A DNA stretch of 64,000 nucleotides from positions 4,129,001-4,193,000 of the forward strand of contig NC_088299.1 in the NCBI RefSeq assembly GCF_032854445.1, read 5' to 3'. Below are positions 1 to 14,800 of the stretch, one piece after another; position 1 is the first letter of the stretch, and each line of letters starts with the position of its first letter. A program made the translations under genes and the position numbers. The stretch is from Liolophura sinensis (taxonomy: Eukaryota; Mollusca; Polyplacophora; Chitonida; Chitonidae). The notes under the pieces were generated by a model, which saw nothing but the letters and a program-made list of their open reading frames with translations, was not told the DNA's origin and ran no database searches.

Positions 1-515
1 CTGTTCATGTATATGCTTAAGACAGTAGCAAATTACACGCTCTTTGGAACCATGGCTTAAGCAGAAATAGGTAAAAAATATGTGCAGAGATGTAAATTGC
101 ATAGACCTCGCCAATCTGGAATTGTTGTATTGTCATCAACGCCATTGAAAATCAGTCCACTGATGTTATTTTTACAGCCTTCTGACACCTTAAGACCTTG
201 AACAGAGCAAACCCCAAATATGTCTTTTTATCATAAATCGACTATCCCAGAGTGTACAGAGTGTTTATATTCCAGATCGAGTAACCCCAACAGTACAGCT
301 TTATATTCCAAACCGGGCAGCACAAAAATACGACCTAATCTCGCAAATATGGCAACTGAGAAAATACGTCTGGTTTTGTCAAATTGCACAATCGGGGGAA
401 ATACAATTTGATGAGTTCAACAAAATTAAATGCATTCGGAGCTGCCTGTGAGGTTGAGAATATTTTGACAATGTCATTACTGCACATTTGGTGGGTCAAG
501 CAATACTTGTTAATT
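1..515 (-). other. Region downstream of the aminopeptidase stop, probably 3' UTR
   Basis: No further coding similarity, no SINE and no clear polyadenylation signal on the minus strand. The short ORFs here look like chance. Assignment as 3' UTR rests only on position. Confidence 0.4.
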
Positions 516-668
516 TCAAGAGTTGCCAAGTTGTTCCTCTAGCCAATCAGAAATGATTTGAAGATTCATTTTTAACCAATGAATGTTGGCTAACGTCTTC
601 TCTACGGATTGTACTATAGCGCGAGATTTGGTTGCCTGTTCCGGATACTGTGTCATGAAGTCGATCAA
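516..668 (-). CDS. Aminopeptidase last coding exon
   Basis: Encodes 50 residues, starting [11 protein letters not shown], then a helix with NIHWLKMN, ending [11 protein letters not shown] and a TGA stop (518-516). It matches the conserved C-terminal helix of the family (NI.WL....V..WL). The 3' UTR continues toward position 1; I see no AATAAA on the minus strand there, so the transcript end may lie outside the window. Confidence 0.9.
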   Translation of the reverse strand: MIDFMTQYPEQATKSRAIVQSVEKTLANIHWLKMNLQIISDWLEEQLGNS

Positions 669-3600
669 CTGAAACATTAAGAACAAAAAAATTGGAAGCT
701 AGTTTATGTATGGCATGTTACCATATTAGAGGTCATTGCTATCGGAGAGGTACACTAGAAACAAAAATCTGTTAAACAAATCTGTTAAAACAGAAAGTCC
801 GTGGCCTGGATGATGGTACAATGTATTCTGTTGTTATAGCATAATACTATGTTATATAGCATCAACAGATTATCGTATTGGTCTGATACAATCTTTATTT
901 TGAGTAAATATAATGAGGTCTGGGGAATCCCTCAATCATCCACAGGATGCAGGAAGAGCTTCCCACATACGGCCTAAGAGGACGACAGCTTGAGCTACAC
1001 TTGAACTCACAGCAACGTCACCCAGGCTCCTGGGTCACTGTGCTGCACTAGCACGCTAACAATTAGGCCACGGAGGCCCCACGTTATACTAGTACACATG
1101 TAATTTGTAGACTCCTGCGTTGTAACTGTTTGGAGCTTTGGTGACAATATATTCCATCCTTTATTTGCCAAAGGTCTGTGGTTTATAGCGGACGATTTCC
1201 TCCACCAATTACAGACCGCCGTCGTATACTGTAAAAACTGTTTAGGTACCTAATACCCCCCCCCCCCCGACTTAAAGCGACCTTCGACGCAGCAAGAATT
1301 GGATTCAAACACGTGATCTCATCGATCAATGTATGATAGTTTCATCTTGCCAGCGTTTAAACTATTCCAGACGAGGATGCTCATGAATGTGTAGAGAAAT
1401 TAACCCTCTTCCTCACTGTATATCGTCGACTGAAAAATTGTTGAGCACGACGTTAAACCCCAATCACTCACTCACTCCTCACTGTATGATTTGTATGTTA
1501 CCTTGTTGTAATCCTCCATGGTGCTGAACGAATCCGTTATTTCGATGAGGAGTTTTGAAAGGGAGAGAATCCGGAAACCGTATCTGGAACAAAATTCGTC
1601 ATTTTACATTGAGAGTTAAGTGTGAATAGAGGTGTATATTATATGCAGAGGGAAGATACCAAATTTACCTGTGTAAACCATTTAACTGTTTGTTTTGCAT
1701 CATCCATTTTTTTTTTCACAGAAAAAAGCCTTTGTATGAATATTAATTGAAAGGTACGTACGCAAGGTTTGGATGTTTCGGGTTACTTTTAACCATTTAA
1801 GTCTACTACACCAATAGAATTTGTAAAAGCAAAAGACACCAAACACTAAAATTAAGTAGACATCAGATGAAAGACCCCTAAACGTTGTCCAGGAATATAG
1901 TTTGATTTACTTTAATTTCTGGAATTTTTTCCAACCTGGTGATAAAAATGCATTTTAAAACATCCGATTCTACTCTAGTCTGTTGGAACCAAAGGGTGTG
2001 TCTATGACGTCACTGCCATATTTTTTCTTCAAATAGTTCAATTCATGGTGATTTTGTTGACGTATTTGTACAAGTAGTGAATCCTTTATATAGCTATAAA
2101 TCGTGTTTCTGTATAATTTAAAGTATATACTATCAAACAAGAGCATCTTTTGCTCAGATGAAATTGTGTAAATAGGTAGACACGATATTTATGGACTGTG
2201 TTAATGGTTTTTTCTTCGTGTGTTGGCGTTGTCTTTGTGCTGCCAAAAATATCTAGTATACTCTCTCTAAAGTGGTAGGTTTCCTTTGGTTAGTGACACT
2301 TACACCTTAGTAAAGTCTTCCCAGCGCTTGAGGATAAAATCCCAAACCAACTGGCGGCCCAGCAGACTGGAAGATATTTCTCTAATCGTCATTGAAGAGT
2401 CTTGTTTCCGGATTTCAGACGGGTCAAGGGTCATCTCTAAAAACCTGCAAGCAAGCGCATATCTGTATTAGCTTATGTATGAGACGTCCCGCGAAACGTC
2501 AGCTATATCAAAGCCTTATGCCAGTCACCCATGTAAATGACAGCATATCAAAAACTTGATCAACCGACCCACAGACAGAGTGAAAATATAGCCACATAAA
2601 ATGTTATTTATCTTTCAGAGATACCACGGTGGAGTAAATCATCGATTTTGCCAGTCATGCACGTGGTACAAAGTTTGGCTTAAAGCCATTGCGAACTGAT
2701 CGACCTGACACAGACATTTGTCAGCGGACTGAGTGACTGATTGCTTGATTAATTTTTAACGAAGTATATACTGAAAACTAACCTCCCTTTCATGTATATG
2801 CCAACAGGAGTGCATGAAGTACACTATACCGACCTTTGTCAGGTGCCACAAAAGCCTACAGACAAATTCGCGAGAGCTGGGTTCGAACTTTCGACCTCAT
2901 TGGTCAAGGACCTGTTGACCGCGGCAAGTCATGCAGCGATTTAAGCATCTGAGCCAGCGTGGTCACTTAAATCAGGCTCGTTTCAATATTCTAGCGTCTA
3001 AGATACGATATAGCCAGATAGCTCAGTCATAAAGGCGTCACTATAGCATACCTGGTTAAATCAGAGGGTTATGGGTTCGAATCCAGCTCCGTTACAATTA
3101 AATAACATGAAAGAGAGCGATTACCCGCGATTTTATTCCTAAAAATATTATAACAAAAATGTAAACAGGTTTTTCAGTTTACCTCTTGAGGATCCACATA
3201 TCTCTGGAACAAGCTAATGCCATTCGGAGCTTGTTTCGCTCGGAACCCGATTCCACAGTCTTGTACTTCCGATACACAAACTCCCATTCGGTGTCGTCAC
3301 CGTATTTTATGGCGGTTTTGTAAATGACCTTTCTAAGATCCGGCGCAACGCTATGCAGACAAAAATAAGGAAGCTTTTATACCAACCAATTCACCCAAAA
3401 TAGTTTAAAGTGAAAGACAGCGCCTGACTAATGTTTATGTCAACTGAAAGTTTACCATTCAAAGTATCTTAAGTCGGCATTAAATAATTTTTAGATTTTC
3501 TTCAACCCAGTAAAAGATTTGTGAAACGTCGTCTTGACACAGCTTCATCGCGTCTCCATTATCGACAGGAAGGTGACGTTACGTTTTACTCTAGCTCTCT

Positions 3601-6600
3601 AAGGTAGAAGGTATTTTCCGTATTATAGTCAAAGCAGTAGCCGAAGGGCAGATAAAAGTTGTGGACTTCGGCAATGAAGGTCAAAGTGATTAATAGCTTT
3701 CTCGGAAATTTGATCTGCTGGAAGGATATTCCTGGTTCAGGTCGTAGCCTTCGAGAGGGTTGTGTTAGTCACTTTGACCCCTATTAAATATTTACCAAAT
3801 TATAACAGGATTATTGTACAACTAGATTCATGTTCAGTTCTGAAACAAATGGAAATAAATCTAAACACCACTGAGGCTGATCTCAGCAATCAACTGTCGC
3901 TGGATTTTATGCTTCAGTTTCGTAGCAGTGGCTTCTAGAATAAGTTGAAAGCAGTGCTGACATCAGCTTGAACACGGCGTTTCAATAATTTTATTGTATT
4001 TTATAAAAGAAAACAGAAAATATCCTGCCTACAAGACAAAGGAGCAAAATCTAAATTCTTAAATTCTCATAAACTCAGAGAAAAAACTATATCATGAGAT
4101 TTAATCAATTTTAAACATTGTCCTGTGAGATGCCCACTTCTCATTCCCATCAACCTTGGGCATCCCTAATTATGAATTTTTCACTGACTCTGACATTTGT
4201 TATTTAGAAACTGCTGACTAAAAGGTAAAATGAACGACAAAATATGTATTTGTGTAATGTGAACAGCGTGTCTAAGTAGGCCTAGGGTCTATTGGGGAGA
4301 TGAATGCGGTTTGGGAAGAGTATGCTGCTGTCTGACATAATTTGTGACACCGTTGTTGAATATCACACGGCTTGAAAATCAACTAATTTTCCGTCGGTGG
4401 TTGTCCGTAAATGATACAGACTTGTACCATAACACTGAGTGATATGACTTCTCGGCTATACGTAACTGAATTGTTGTAAACCATCTCAAAATGATTTTAT
4501 TTTGCAGTAGTTCTGTGTTAGCATATATCACTTCATGGAGTGAACAGGTAGAGGGTACGTCACAGCTTAGGCCACACCACCTGATAGCAACAGGTTTGAT
4601 TGGATAAAATTCTCAAGATGTTTACCTCGCTTCAAATCAGCCAGTTCTGGAGTTTTGACACTTTGTACTACATGTTATTCGGCGAAATCCCATTAAAATA
4701 ATAAATTGATACTTTTTAGAAAGCTTGACTATCCTGCTTTCGATTGAAATATGTTTTAACCAGGTGCTGTCTTGTCCTTCAATCAAAATATCTCAATCAT
4801 TTGCCGTGCATGCGAGTTTCTATATCGGCCGTCATTACACAGTAGAGGTTTTTCCATATATGGGCGCTTTTCTATCACAGGGAATAAACGCTGCAGACTG
4901 TTCCAGATTTTGCTAAAATTTGAACAGTAAAAGTGAAGGGAGTACACGAAGCAAGGCCAACGCGACCTATATTGTCTGTGTCATCCTTTCTTACAATGTG
5001 ATCCTATCTGGCAATGTGATCCTACCTTACTATGTGATCCCTTCTGACAATGTGATCCTATCTTACAATGTGGTCCTATCTTACGATGTGATCCTATCTT
5101 ACCTTATCTTATAATTCAAACATATATCTAACTGCATTTAATTCAGTAAATAGTATCTAAAAACATAAATGCAAGTATTTTCCGATCTACATTGATCTTT
5201 CTCTTCTTCATTTCATTTTTATGCGTTTTTCTTGATTTGTTTTAAGCATATATTTCTCAACCGATCTTTCCCTGAAATATATCTTCTAAAATTCAAACAA
5301 AGAGGGTGTAATTAAAACTTAAACCTAAACCAATATGATACATAATATTGAGATAACAAGAAAAAAATATGAAAAGATTTAAAGCCATAGTCTTTTCAGC
5401 CTTTATACCTGTGAAGAATCGTTCCGTTTTTGTTGACCCACTCATGAAAATACCGTCTAGATCTTTCAATGCATTCCGGCAATCCAAATTCACAGGCAAG
5501 AGAAATGATCTCCACTCTGAACAATCTAAAAGAAAAAATAACGAAATGATCCCAATACTTCTGCCCGGTTATAAGGCTGTATGAAGTGACTTATAATGTC
5601 AGTTCAGCCTGCAAACTCGCGATATGGCATTCCTTTAGACTGCATCCTGCGCATTACACACATTTGTGTCCGTGCTCTCTTCCCTCCACGCCTTCCCCTC
5701 CATGTTGATACAGTTAAGGGTCAGTTAGAGGCTCGAACGGTTAAGATATCTATATTTGGTAAATATATTTAGGCCTATTGGTTTGACATTTCCGGTTTTT
5801 AATTTTTCTTCAAGGCGCCAGACATTCTGGCCTACATACAGCAGACGAATTAAGCCTTCCCACAAGTAAATTGAATGAGAAAGACTTGTGGGCAGGCTTA
5901 ATTCGTCTGCTGTATATAGGCCAGACATTCTGGCCTATATACAGCAGACGAATTAAGCCTTCCCACAAGTAAATTGAATGAGAAAGACTTTGGATTCAGA
6001 TTTCAAGCACTTAATGGTTTATAGCGGCATTGTTGTCGTTGTTGAGGATGTAGTAGGCCTCCGTGTACATTTTTTCACAATTTTTTTTTTGTTTTGTTTT
6101 TGGGTAGGTAATTCTTTATTAATCGGGTTGACTTACTCATCAGCGTGAGACAAGTTGCCAGTTTCCCAAGTCACGTGCAGGAAGTGGGACTTCAAAGTGC
6201 GCCGCATAAATTCCTAGAAATGAGAATAACGGATGAGTGAGTGATTAACCTATTCACAATGCACTAACACACATGGAAGAAATCTCTCTAAATCCATGTC
6301 GTTTCAAAATATTACGTCTGCTTTCATTTTAGACAACGTTACTGAGACTGAAACATTTAAATGACAAAAGATTTTGGTTGTTGCCAAAATTACTTTTATT
6401 GGTTTTCTACTTTGAAACAAAATGTAACTCAGAAATTTTTTTTTATACAGTGTGGAGAAAGGACGAGAAACTGTGCATTACTGGATAACGAAGTATGAAT
6501 GCACAGTTACAAGGTCTTTCTCCCACTTATACGGTTGCATAAGTGTTACATAATAAACGTTTTCTGTATAGTAATGAAAGGAAGTGGGGATACGAATTGC

Positions 6601-9600
6601 GTAGGCAGCATATGGGGGCTATGTTTTATTCCTGATCTTTATGTATGCGGACATGGCCAAGATGTGCTTCAGGAATGTACGGCTGTCATACTTTCCCGAG
6701 AGAGAAATTTCGGTTTCTGAATAGAGCGACAAGGTTTTAAGAACATTGAACATCTAATTATAATCGCTTGGACTGTACAATTGTTTAACTTTCAACCGTC
6801 AGTGATAGATGATAGAACCCACGAGGCCTATGTAGACTTTTTTTCTGATTTTCTTACAGGTAATTAGAGAAAGTATTAAATGAAGTATTTATTGGTTGGA
6901 AAACCAGTATAAATACTGCTCTGGAAAACGCATCGATCTTTTTCTCAAAACTTTTAAAATATCTGATTATATGTAGTCTTTTGGGGGCTTTAACATCCAT
7001 TAAATATCAATCACGCCATATCAGTGTTTTTGCTTGAATACTAAGTCGTTTCAAGGTGCCTTGGTCGAATGCACTCATAATCCATTTGTATTCGCATTTT
7101 GAATGCTGAAGTCTACCAGTCCGTGCATGTGTTAAGTGGCAAAGATCTCATATTATGTCACTTGTTACAATATGGTCATGAAGACCATCCAAGAATCCAA
7201 CGTTTTAATTGAATTTCCATCGATTGAAAAAATTTTTAAACAAAAATAATAATAAATTTCCAATAATTTTCTATTTTCCTTATTTAATGGTCTTTCTTTC
7301 GACTTATTATTCGTGTTGGTGTTTTTATTTGCCTTTAAGACGAACTTAGTCCAGAAACGTACCTTAAATTTACTGTATACTGCCGTGCGATCCAATATCT
7401 TAGCCAGTGCTATAAGCTCATTTGACGCTGTAGTCCACGGCAGATATGCCCACTCCTTCACAAGATATTCTACCGTACCTAGGGCCACGCGCTGGTCAAG
7501 AACCCCAGCTCTGAGAAGAACACAAGCAAAGGTGTGGTTCACGAATAAGTGTGTGGAGCGCTAGACGGCGGTGGGCGCTAGGGAGTGGAAAACGTGTATA
7601 AGTGTGGAGAGCGCAAGAGAATGGACGACACAAAAGAGTGTATAATGTGTATAAGTGTAGGCAGCGCAAGAGAATGTACCACACGAGAGTGGATAACGTG
7701 TATAGGTGTGGAGAGCGCAAGAGAATGGATGACACAAGAGAGTGGATAACGTGTGTATATGTGGAGAGCGCAAGTGAATGGATGACACAAGAGAGTGGAT
7801 AACGTGTAAGTGTGTGGAGCGCAAGAGAGTGGGTAATGTTTGACTGTGTGGTGGATAAGGGAGTGGGTAACGTTTGAGTGTGTAGAGGACAAGAGTGGGA
7901 GTAACGTGTAAACGTGTGGAGCGCAAGAGTGTGAGTTACATGTAAGTTTGTGGAGTCTAAGAGTGAGAGTAACATGTAAGTGTGTGGAGTGCAAGAGTGT
8001 GAGTAACGTCTAAGAGTGTGGAGCGCAAGAGTGTGAATAACATGTAAGTGTGTGGAGTGTAAGAGTGTGGGTAACGTGTAAGTTTGTGGTGCGCAAGAGT
8101 GTTAGTAACGTGTAAGTGTGTGGAGCACACGTGTGTAAGTGTAACGTGTGTAAGTGTGGAGAACGCAAGAGAACGGACGACACAAGAGAGTGGATAACAT
8201 GTAAGTGTGTGGAGTACAAAAGTGTGGGTAACGTGTAAGTGTGTGGAGCGCAAGAGTGTGGGTAGCGTGTAAGTGTGTGGAGCGCAAGAGTGCGGGTAAC
8301 GTGTAGGTGTGTGGAGTGCAAGAGTACGGACAACGTGTAAGCGTGTGGAGTGCAAAATAATGGGTAACATGTAGTGTGTGGAGGATGAGAGAATGGGTAA
8401 CGTATAAGTGTATGGGGCGCAGGAGTGTGGATGGCAAAGGAAAATTTATGGCTTCAAAGAATGAATATCACATATAACTGTTGGATAACACAAGAAAATA
8501 AGCCGAATCTGAGCATGAATAACATGTGACAATGTTACATACATACGATATGCACGTATGTGAGACTTGGGACTTCAAAACGGGTAGTACCTCAGAATGA
8601 GCAACAAAACATGAGAGCGACAAGACGTTAAAAAGTAAAAACGTGAGAACGAGCAAAAAATAAGAATGGCAAAACGTTAAAAAGTAAAAACGTGAGAACG
8701 AACAAAACACGAGAACGACAAAAGAATAAAAAGTAAAAACGTGAGAGCGAGCAAAACATGAGAACGGCAAAACGTTAAAAACTGAAAACATGAGAACGAG
8801 CAAAACGTGTAAATGGCCATTGCATCTGAGAAAAGGTAACAAGAAGAAGAGGGTGTTGTCCTTGAGAATTCGAGATGATGTTCCTGTTACATCAATTTTC
8901 AAATTCAGCGTCTCAACCAGTAAAAAAAATGGAATACGCATTCAGCACTGTGACTCTTATTGTACGAGTCCCCACTTCCAACATGCCTTGGCCATAACAC
9001 ATCAAGCGGAACTTTTGATAAGAGCACTAATTATGAGAACGGAAAACGTGGGGTTATACTTGGCCAGATTCCAAGCGTCGTTGATGAGTTGTGCTCGGTT
9101 GACAATTGGGATAACCTGAAAAAGTCGAAATAAAAAGTCTTACTGAGTAGATTCTATAAGGTCCTTTGACAAATACGAGCGCATTTGTACATAAGAACGA
9201 AGAAATTTGTGACAACCTTCGATGAAGAAAGTTCACAGAGATCACGAAATATCATTCTATTATTTTTACTACCTTTTAAAGTATTTATACACCTAGATAC
9301 CATGCTTGTACTGTGCATATATTTTTGAAGTAATATGAATTGCGATAGCTTCGCACATCCACGCTTGGTTGATCTCTATATATCATGGACAATGCTTGAA
9401 AATCCATTTCTCAATACAGATCTCACTGATCTACATCAGGTTATTCGATTTATGAAACAAACAAGATTCGTGGAGCTGCAATACGCATCGGTGAGACCGA
9501 TACTTGTGTGCAGTCATACAGTGACATAAAAAAACACACCGGAGGATTTAATTTCAGAATTTAAACATATTAACTATCTATAAACATGCATTTTACCCGA

Positions 9601-11809
9601 TCAACTAGTTCTTCGGACGTTTGGCAACATGCAGCACTAAGAAGTATTAGGCCTATGAGACGGTTACTGGTTCTTTTTTAACGATATCATTTTTTTTTGT
9701 TCTCATGCCACGACGGCCGGTTTAACGCAATGACTGAATCTACAAACGAAATAATGAAATGTATACAGCCAATCACCGTGTGATCATGCTTGAGCTGTCC
9801 AATGAGAAGATTCCAATTTGTGATGTCATAGTTAACGCGGTAATAGCCATATTGTTGAATATTGCCGATGACCCAACTGTTTAAATCCTTCCTTGGAGGT
9901 TGAAGTACGTCTGCAATCAAAGCTAGTAACGAAAAAGGGAAGAAACAAAATGATAGGTTTATTTATTTATTTATTTGATTCGTGTTTTACGCCGTACTCA
10001 AGAATATTTCACTTATACGACGGCGGCCAGCATTATGGTGTTACAAAATGACGGATGAACTATCATTTGTTAAACACTTTTCATCAAATAAGCTTAGTAC
10101 ACAAAATATATCCGATTGCGTTTCAAAAGATGTTGCGTAGACGGAAGACATTTGTAGCCCAATGGACATCCATGTAAGGTTGGTATGTGTAGAGACAAAG
10201 AACAATAACATCGAAGGGACATTTTAAAAGGGGGAAAGTACTGGCATGGACTTGTCCATATATATATACCACTACTCATCACTAGTGATGCAGAGACTCC
10301 TTTCAATGTTCGGCAATATATATGTATTACATAAAATACATGAATAAAAAGTTTTCTACAGGAAAGTAAATTTTTCAAATGTTGATGTTTTGGATTGGAT
10401 TTTATCCTGTTTAATAATATACAAATGCCGATTAAAATGGGCTATATGTGCACATACAAGAAAACGCATTAATTTTGTAGTTCAAAAGTTGTATAAACAT
10501 ACTTTCAGTTTCGTTTCTGTTGATGTATATTATACGCCTGTTCTGAAAGTCTCGCTCGTCGCTGGTCGTGTACGTCAGTGGAATCTCCCATCTGTACCTG
10601 TACCGGTGTCGAGAAAGGACAGAAATACCGTCAGCTCACTGTTAGGTTTATATAACTTCATTAAATGACTTCAATGATACATCTCGTAAGAAATTAGGCA
10701 CATTTCCAGATTAACGTTACGCGTAGTATAGTAACAGACGTGCTGTAATGGTGGCTAATAGATTCCATTTTTGACCGGAACCTTCGCGGCTCAGCGGAGG
10801 GTGAGGTATTTATAAAAAAAAAAAAACCACATTCGTCCCCCTCGTGGAAGACATGTATGCCGCGGTAGGCGCGGAAAGCGCGAATTTGTTTGAACCGCGC
10901 CATCCGCAACCTTCGTACTCAGTGGATCCCGTGGACCCTCAGCGCCCTCCGGGCATGAAGGTTCCGGTTTTAACCAAGCTGCTACCTCCGCTGAGTCGCT
11001 GAGGTCACAGTGTAATTAGCCACTGTGCGATGTCATGCATGAACAGGAATCCCGCCTCACAAACTTCCTGACATCGTAACAAACACGTTGCATCACTACA
11101 AGCTTCCAGACAAATTACCGTGGGTGAAATGGATGGATTCTATATTCTAACAAATCTACTGACATTATATTTTAAATGCAGATGAAGTAGTGAGCAAGAA
11201 ACTCGGACGAGGTCATCACGGTACCATCATTCCATTGTAGTAACGCTCGACGATGATAAGACCCAATGGCATGATGGAACGTAGTGATGGAACGATGCTG
11301 GCACAAAGCCAAAGAGACAGAATAATGGCACGATGATACAATGTCCACCATTTCGTAGCATCGTGTCATCGCTTCGTGCCACCATGCCATCGCCGTCAGA
11401 AGCATTTTTGCATGAACGATGCCGTACATTAAGGCTTTTATATGCATTACCACAATTCTAGGGCTAGACTTTTCAAAGTCTGATAGAGCTGCTTGTTGCA
11501 GCTAAACATTATAAAGCCGACGTATTTTGTTCTCACCGCGTAGACATTAAAAACTCCGTTGACATCAAATTGAACCCCTCACCCGAAAATGGACGTCTCT
11601 GGTTTCAGCTGAGCATCCAATCGAAACTTATCCTGAGTAACGATAATGGCCGTTCCATTTCTTTTCATGGTGACCACGGGATAGTACTTCTGTAGTACCC
11701 ATGTCTCCATTATGTCAGTCACATTCAGGTTGTGGTTGGCCGATAGACTCTACAACCACAATATGAGTCCTTACAAAACAGATGACAAAATTACTCGCTC
11801 ACTAGGACC

Positions 11810-11857
<48 letters not shown>

Positions 11858-14800
11858 TCTGATTGGTGTTTTAAGGCGTACTCAATAATATTTCCCTTAT
11901 AGGACGGCGGCCAGCATAATGATGGGAGGAAACCGGGCAGGGACCGGAGGAAACCCACGAAAATCCGCAGGTTGTTGCCAGATCTTCCCACGTACAGCCG
12001 GAGCACTAGTACCATTAACCCCTTGACCTATGAGGTGGTGTGTTCGAATCCAGCTATCACTATTGTTTTTGTCTGATGTTTGTCGGGTACTTGCATAGTT
12101 TACACGTGGTACCCCCTTTTCCTTTACTCATGAACCTGACCGATTAAACACCATTCAAATAAATATAATTATAAATAATAAATACCAACGTCTCAACCTG
12201 GGAACATGATTTGAATATTTTGATCCTCTCCACAATTAGTAGGGCATATGATTAATGCGGAATTCACTGACAGAGCTTTACCTGCTGAACGGCTGACCAG
12301 AAATCAAAACGTGTAGAACACCCAAACGCCTTTGACTTGAGGTAAATCTACAGTGAAGAACATATATATAGTTATTAGATTATCCTTGTGGTATACAAGC
12401 ACACACAGCAAAGAAACTAATGTTAAATACGATCATATCTATGCCGAATGACATAATAATGTTTCATTAAACACAAAGGCCGTTTTAGGCTATACATGGA
12501 TTCTGTATGACTAATCATATTTTAATGAGACACTTTCAATTTTCATCCGCATGCGCAAATGCACGAAAACGGTATCAGTCTCATTATACATGCGCAAATG
12601 TTTGGAAAGATGAAACAGTATGTAAATAATCGAATATAACATGTGTATAGTTTCCTTTTCTCCTCAGTATATTACAGTACACATCGGTCATGATAATTTA
12701 TTACACTCATCTCATTTTATTACTACTATACTATATCTCGTTTCTGTTACTAGAACAATCTAAATATAAAGACACTGCCTTGTCTGTAACAAGTAGATTC
12801 ACAACTATAGGCCTATGTGAAATACTCACCAATATGCTTTAAAACGGCAATGTTTGCTTACTGTAGATTATAAATATGTCTGTCTATACATCGCTTTCCT
12901 GCGAAAATGCGAATGTTTTTGGGGATAAACACAGTGGAATGCTGGCTAACTTCTTCACTTGAGATTTGAACTCAATTTCAAATTTTGTTCAAAGTTCGCT
13001 GAATATCTCCCGTCGTCTGGACAACAAGGGGAGGTAACTGACTCAAAAACCAGACTTTCTCAGTACAGCGACTTGAGTGAGTTGATGGTCGGAGAGAAAC
13101 CCCGGATAAAAGTGAACACTCGACTGTTCACTCAAACTCAAATACGCGTCAGTAATTATCTGGAAGTCTCAACTTTATGTAGATGACGTCTAAAATAACA
13201 GCACATTTTTTTTTTCCTCGGCGGCAGCTTATTCTTTCAAAAGACCCTTTCCATCAGAGTTGCTTCACTGGAACCAAAGGAATAAAACTCCCCATGTGCA
13301 GGGCCCCAGTTGATGAATTCCCAAGACTTCCATACAGACACAACTCAATGCTTTCCCGTTAAAACGCTTTTCAAAAGGTGTGGTAGATGCTTCATTATTT
13401 GCCGTTTTCAGAATGTGTTAACATTTTTCACAAACAGCTAAGGTTATTCATAATTCGAGAAGAACCTACACGAAGAGCAGATCTGAAGGCTGTCTCGCCG
13501 AAGATAAACACCATCATTCGCATCACAGAGCTCCCCTGTTAGATAAAACATGGAAAGAAGTTTCAAATTGATCCTTGTTATAAGTGAACATTAAAAACAA
13601 AGTTGTTAAGTCATTTTCTTAAACTTATTTATTTACTTGATTAATGCTCGATGCTGTTCTCAAGAATTTTTGCACTTATATGGTAGCAGTACGGTTTAAG
13701 GGTAAAGGACAGGAGTAAAACCACCGCTCTTTGTCCAATACCGTAGGCCCACCTGACAGAGTGGTCGAGGGCCTGACTATGACAGCGAGTTAGGGAGGGC
13801 ACTGATTAAAGTAGTTGCCTGTACAAGATCCATCTTCGGAACCACGACATAACGCTTGTTGAGCATACGGCGCAAGGAACCAGGGGACTCTCACTAATAC
13901 TGTTGCTGTGAGTTTAAGTCCAGCTTAATTTGGGCTTCTCTCCGCACGTTGGATGGCCTGCCAGCAACCTGAGAATTTCTCGTGAGCTCTACTCGGTTTC
14001 CTTCCACCGCAATGTTGGTCGCTGTCATATGAAATTTTCTTGAGTACAGCGTAAAACCAATCAAATAAATAAATGAATATATGATTCCGATTTAAAAAGT
14101 AGGCAAGATATGTGATTTAGCTTTCAAATTGTCATCAGACCTACCAACAGCAATAGGGGAGCTTGTGACTTGACCCTAGAGAATAAGTGAGATGTTCATA
14201 CTGGCCTTTGAGTAAGGTATTGCGCTGAAAGCCATCTGAATCTCCGTTGGAGACTCGGCTTGTGTGACGATGGGTGAGGTGTTCCCCAAACTGTCGGGTA
14301 ACAGCACCAGATGAAGGTCGAAGAGCACGAAATAATCCCACTAAAACAACACCAACTGAACAATCAATAAATGGATGGATTAACTAACAAATTGATCTGT
14401 ATGATGAATTTGAATTGCTGCTTTTACTGAGGACAAGCATATGATTTATTGAGTGAATGAGCAATCAGTAATGAATTAAGTGAATATAATCCGAGAGATG
14501 AATATGAATTGGTGAATGAAGGACAATGTGATTTATTGACTTACTGATCGATTGAGAATTCGGTGAATGTTTAATCTGCATGATGAAACTGAACTGCTGA
14601 TTTAGGGCAAGCCTTAGATTTATTGATCTGTTGTCTTTTCTCATTAATTCGATAGACTGGGTAAATCATAAAGTGAATATATCTGATTAGTTGTCCCCAG
14701 AAGTTTTTAGTGCATCTAGCTTGATACAAATCACTGTGACGCATGCTGGCAATACATTGATCATTATCTCTCTTTGTGTGAGTAGATGACCAAACAGAAC

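Noticed and set aside
3008-3100. Functional tRNA gene
   Set aside because: A and B boxes are present but I could not pair an acceptor stem or find a plausible anticodon loop; a SINE head is more likely.
7496-8437. Several long overlapping minus-strand ORFs rich in His, Thr, Leu and Ser
   Set aside because: They all run through the 34-bp minisatellite; the frames stay open because the repeat lacks stops on that strand. They lie in an aminopeptidase intron.
14200-14202. Ordinary GT donor (GTATGA) for aminopeptidase exon 8
   Set aside because: It would end the exon with one extra base and throw exon 9 out of frame, losing GSSVMRMM. The GC donor four bases upstream keeps the frame.
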